DNA from: JAUVPB01 sp965223695
GTDB taxonomy: Bacteria > Actinomycetota > Thermoleophilia > Gaiellales > Gaiellaceae
DNA: 64,000 nucleotides
Reading direction: 5' to 3'
Assembly (NCBI GenBank): GCA_965223695.1
Contig: CBDCXJ010000007.1
Span: 6,642 to 70,641, forward strand
The notes beneath the pieces are model-generated. The model did no database searches. It was given only the letters and a program-made list of their open reading frames with translations, and was not told the origin of the DNA. Both the position numbers and the translations under genes were made by a program. Below, piece after piece: positions 60,762 through 64,000 of the stretch (the stretch's first letter is position 1; every line of letters begins with the position of its first letter).

Positions 60762-62183
60762 CTACAGGTAGAGCCGGTCCAGCTCGTCGAGCGCCGCGTC
60801 GAACGCCTCGATGCCCTGGTCGATCTCCTCGCGCGACAGCGTCAGCGGTGGCGCCACTTTGATCGTGTTCGGCAGGTACCCGGCGAGGTAGACGCCGCGC
60901 TTGCCCGCCTCGCGCTCGATCACGCGCGCGGGCATGAGCGTCAGGTCGCCGGTGTAGTCGAAGGCCCGGTCCGCCGGCTCGATCGGCGTGCCCTCGGCGT
61001 TGACGAGGTCGACCGTGTGGTACATGCCACGGCCGCCAATACGGCCGACCGTGCCATGCCGCTCGCCGAGCTCGTCGAGGCACTCGCGCATGTAGAGACC
61101 GCTCTCCCAGGCGCGCGTCATGATGTCTTCCTCGATCATCGTCTCGACGTTCGCGACCACCGTGGCGGCGACGAGCGGGTGGCCGTCCCAGGAGCTCCCG
61201 CTCATCCAGCGGTCGCGCTCGAAGAACTCGCCGATCTCGCGGTTTGCCACGATCCCGCCGACGGGGAGCAGGCCACCGTTCAGACCCTTGCCGATCGTGA
61301 GCAGGTCAGGGGTCAGATCCTCGTAGAGCTGGTACGTGGCCCATTTGCCCAGCCGTCCGAAGCCGCAGACGACGTCGTCGAGGATCCAGAGGATCCCGTA
61401 GCGATCGCAGAGCTCGCGGACGCCGTGGTGGTAGTCGTCGTGGCTCATGATCCCGGCGACCGCGGTCATCGTCTCGGTCAGGACGGCGGCCACGTTCTCG
61501 GCGCCGACCTCGTTGATGGTCTGCTCGAGCGCGGCGAGCGACGGCAGGCCGCTCGCGGCGTCGAAGTCGTCGGGCTCGGCGCCCGGGATGCCGACGAAGC
61601 CGTCCGGCGGGAAGCCGCCGATCTCGCGCACGACGCCGTTCTCTGAGCCCGATGCGACCTGGCCATGGAAGCTCGAGAGCACGGTGCCGACGTCGGGCGT
61701 CAGCCCGTGGAAGGAGTTGTTCTGCGTGAGGATCACCTTGCGGCCACTGAAGATGCGGGCCATCGTCAAGACGACGAGCACCGCGTCCGTCCCGGATCCG
61801 AGCAGCCGGACGCGCCCCGCCCAGTCATCCGGGCCGAAGACGTCGTCGACGATCAGCTTCGCCGCGCGGGCCCGGTAGTCGGTCGAGAAGCTGTAGGAGA
61901 CCTGTCCGTAGCGCTCGAGCGCGTCGGTGAGCGCGGCGCACACGCGCGGGTGGCGGTGGCCGAGGTTGGTCGAGGCAAGCTGGCTCTGGAAGTCGAGCAG
62001 CTTGCGCCCGTCGACCATGTAGAGGTAGTGGCCCTCCTGATAGGCGACGCCATTCCAGTTCGTCTGCAGCTCGGACGCGGTACGGGTGCTGTGCAGGTAG
62101 TACTCACGATCCCAGTCGGCCAGCCGTTCCCAGTCGAGGCCCATCGACAGCTCGAGCCCGTCGGCCGTTCTCTGCGCGCTCAT
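60762..62183 (-). CDS. Class III PLP-dependent aminotransferase
   Basis: A 473-aa class III aminotransferase. LLDFQSQLASTNLGHRHP near 62-79, GSGTDAVLVVLTMAR for phosphate binding, DDVVCGFGRLGKWA with the PLP Asp, LLTIGKGLNGGLLP with the Schiff-base Lys, and SGSSWDGHPL are all present. It moves an amino group between an omega-amino compound or beta-amino acid and an oxoacid. Such enzymes follow dihydropyrimidinase and amidase steps that yield beta-alanine or beta-aminoisobutyrate. ATG 62183 has a GGAGGA site. It is 64 bp downstream of the last hyuB in the same direction. Confidence 0.92.
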   Translation of the reverse strand: MSAQRTADGLELSMGLDWERLADWDREYYLHSTRTASELQTNWNGVAYQEGHYLYMVDGRKLLDFQSQLASTNLGHRHPRVCAALTDALERYGQVSYSFSTDYRARAAKLIVDDVFGPDDWAGRVRLLGSGTDAVLVVLTMARIFSGRKVILTQNNSFHGLTPDVGTVLSSFHGQVASGSENGVVREIGGFPPDGFVGIPGAEPDDFDAASGLPSLAALEQTINEVGAENVAAVLTETMTAVAGIMSHDDYHHGVRELCDRYGILWILDDVVCGFGRLGKWATYQLYEDLTPDLLTIGKGLNGGLLPVGGIVANREIGEFFERDRWMSGSSWDGHPLVAATVVANVETMIEEDIMTRAWESGLYMRECLDELGERHGTVGRIGGRGMYHTVDLVNAEGTPIEPADRAFDYTGDLTLMPARVIEREAGKRGVYLAGYLPNTIKVAPPLTLSREEIDQGIEAFDAALDELDRLYL

Positions 62184-62247
62184 TCGTGTCCTCCTACGAC
62201 TCGCTCATCGACTGACTCGCTCTGTTCACGGCCCCATCCTGACACGA

Positions 62248-64000
62248 TCAGCCCGCTCGCATCGCTGCTCGGAGCACCGTCGTTGCTCCGTCGTCGATCT
62301 CACCGGCGTCCGGGTCGAGCACGACGCCGTACTGCTCCCGCGCGGCGTTAGCCGACACGTACCCGTCGATGACATCGGCGAGCACCGCCGCCGGGTCGCG
62401 CTCGAGGGGGTCCCCCCAGCCACCCCCGCCCGTGCATTCGAATCGAAACGACTCTCCGGCCGCAAACGGGTGATTCGAGAGCAGACAGTTCAGCCAGCGA
62501 CCGTCATCGGTCAGCCCGCCGATGGTCTCTTCCTTTCCGTCGCGATCGACCTTCAGCTGGCGCTGCGGCGGGCCCGGCTCGCCACCGTTCACCGCCCGGC
62601 GTGCCCTCGCGGGTGCGTGAGGTCTCCATGCTCAGCTCGGTGCGCTCGTCGAAGCGCACCTGAAGCACCGAGCCGAGACCACCCCGGAAGGTGCCCGACC
62701 CGCCCGAGTCGGGACGCAGCTCGTAGCGCTCGTACTCGATCGGAAAGAGAAGCTCGGCTGTCTCGGCGGGCAGGTTAGTGCAGTTGCCGTTCGGCTCCTC
62801 GCTCACGTTCAGTCCGTCGTGGAAGGGCGTACCGCCCCAGCCGCCAGGCGGAAGGTCGGAGAAGACGTGGCCCCCTTCGACGTTGGGGTCGGAGACCGCG
62901 GCGACGAACCAGTTGTCGTCAGCGTAGGTCGGGGCGATGATCCTGTCGGGAATCGCGTGCGCGAGCGCCTGCCAGACGGCCGCGCAGATCTTCGGCGCGG
63001 CGAGCACGGTACAGGCGATTGTCGGGGCCGGCCAGCTCGGGTTGAGCCAGCAGTTCTCGGGAATCGTGATCGTGATCGGCCGGTACATCCCGGCGTTCGC
63101 CGGGGCATCGGGGCTGAGGAAGAACTTCAGCGAGTAGTAGACGGCCGACACCGTGTTGGCCTCGGGCGAGTTGATAGCGCCGTCGGCGACCGGATCGGTG
63201 CCGGCGAAGTCCACCGCGAGCTCGTCGCCGTCGACCGTGAGCTTGACCCGGAGCCGGATCGGCTTCTCGCTGAAGCCATCGGTGTCGGCGTAGTCCTCGG
63301 CCTCGTACTCGCCGTCGGGGATGCGGGCGATCGCCGCGCGCGTTCTACGCTCCGTGTAGTCGATGACCTCTTTCATGCCGCGCTCTAGCGTTTCGCGCCC
63401 GTAGCGCTCGGCCAACCGCAAGAGCTCGGCCTCACCGGCGCGCAGCGCGCCGAGCTGGGCATCGATGTCGCCGTCGATGTACTGGGGAACCCGGCTCTGG
63501 TTGCGGATGACGTCGACCAGGTCACTATCGAGCTCGCCCGCCTCGACGAGTTTGAGTGGCGGCAGGCGCAGCCCCTCGGCGGCGACATGTGTCGAGAACG
63601 CCTGCCCGCCTGCGCCGCCGCCGCCGAGGTCGGTCCAGTGCGCGCGGCTCGCCGCGAACCCGATCAGCTCGCGGCCCTGATAGACGGGCTTGGTCATCGT
63701 GACGTCGGGCGTGTGCGTGCCGCCGCAATAGGGGTCGTTGAGGATCGAGACATCCCCCGGCCCGAGCCCATCGATGCCGAAGCGCTCGATGCTCGAACGC
63801 ACGCTGTAATGCATCGCTCCCAGGTGAACCGGACAGTTGGCCGCCTGGCCGACGAGCTCGCCTTCCGCATCGAAGACAGCGTTCGAGAAGTCCTCCATGT
63901 CGTAGATGATTGGCGAGAACGAGACGCGCTGAAGCACGCGGCTCATCCGCTCACACGCGTACTCGAAGCCGGCGCGGAGCACCTCGAAGGTGATCGGATC
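62248..64000 (-). pseudogene. hyuB: Hydantoinase B (HyuB), one-base frameshift, 5' end outside window
   Basis: HyuB sequence starts at the right edge (DPITFEVLRAGFEYACERM just inside 64000), so only a few N-terminal codons are missing. It continues through FSNAVFDAEGELVGQ, NDPYCGGTHTPDVT and SGGSGTFRGGLGSVLQVRF to SRTREGTPGG, where the frame changes near 62588. The rest (NGGEPGPPQRQLKVDRDGKE, FECTGGGGWGDPLERDPA) follows in the -1 frame to the TGA at 62248. Removing one G from GGCGGTG restores it. A HyuA partner would lie to the right of the window. Confidence 0.85.

Overview
The window is GC-rich, densely packed and mostly catabolic. The organism is probably a high-GC actinobacterium, perhaps of the Thermoleophilia/Solirubrobacterales type. 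The reasons are frequent GTG/TTG starts, TANNNT -10 elements placed 6-8 nt before start codons (leaderless mRNAs), an F420-type luciferase-like oxidoreductase, and long runs of overlapping genes. This placement is inference. No rRNA, tRNA or CRISPR was seen.

Layout. (1) 1-5259: a fused HyuA-HyuB hydantoinase/oxoprolinase running off the left edge, divergent from an amidohydrolase-Rieske pair, then a frameshifted winged-helix remnant. (2) 5329-14758: one nine-gene minus-strand operon. In transcription order it encodes an XRE regulator, a TPR/2OG-Fe(II) oxygenase, PyrK, PyrD, PyrE, a PuuE-like deacetylase, and the FAD, Fe-S and Mo subunits of a xanthine-dehydrogenase-type enzyme. (3) 14777-19593: a TcuA-like flavoprotein divergent, across a palindrome, from an isochorismatase-family amidohydrolase, a flavin reductase and an HpaB-type monooxygenase. 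(4) 19575-25897: a secreted FN3 protein broken by an IS3-type fragment between 20-bp direct repeats, then a response regulator and a CHASE-PAS histidine kinase. (5) 26552-35426: a six-gene operon (F420 LLM oxidoreductase, HyuA, HyuB, orphan Mo hydroxylase, class II aldolase, C45 acyltransferase). (6) 35482-40572: aldo/keto reductase, a hydantoin-racemase-like protein lacking both catalytic Cys, Co-type nitrile hydratase beta and alpha, amidase, cold-shock protein. (7) 40982-46657: two SDRs, a dihydropyrimidinase, a frameshifted kynureninase, a haloalkane dehalogenase, an HxlR regulator. (8) 46702-58368: a sarcosine oxidase-type complex (D-A-G-B order), a ureidoglycolate lyase-like protein, a DAO-type oxidase and an N-carbamoylsarcosine amidase-like hydrolase, divergent from HyuA-HyuB. 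(9) 58394-64000: M28 peptidase, HypE/AIR-synthase-like protein, class III aminotransferase and a further HyuB at the right edge.

How it works together. Most genes act on cyclic amides, ureides and N-heterocycles: four HyuA/HyuB systems, a dihydropyrimidinase, two Mo hydroxylases, PuuE- and AllA-like proteins, two isochorismatase-family amidases, nitrile hydratase/amidase. The clearest pathway is N-methylhydantoin to N-carbamoylsarcosine to sarcosine to glycine (creatinine catabolism) at 47-58 kb. The most novel-looking unit is the nine-gene operon. Its PyrD-like enzyme has lost two of the Asn residues that bind orotate in class 1 enzymes, which suggests a different substrate and a possibly undescribed pyrimidine-like pathway.

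Sequence quality. The hyuAB junction at 56.4-57.7 kb, the kynureninase and the last hyuB are broken by single-base insertions that leave coding similarity intact on both sides. These may be recent decay or consensus errors.
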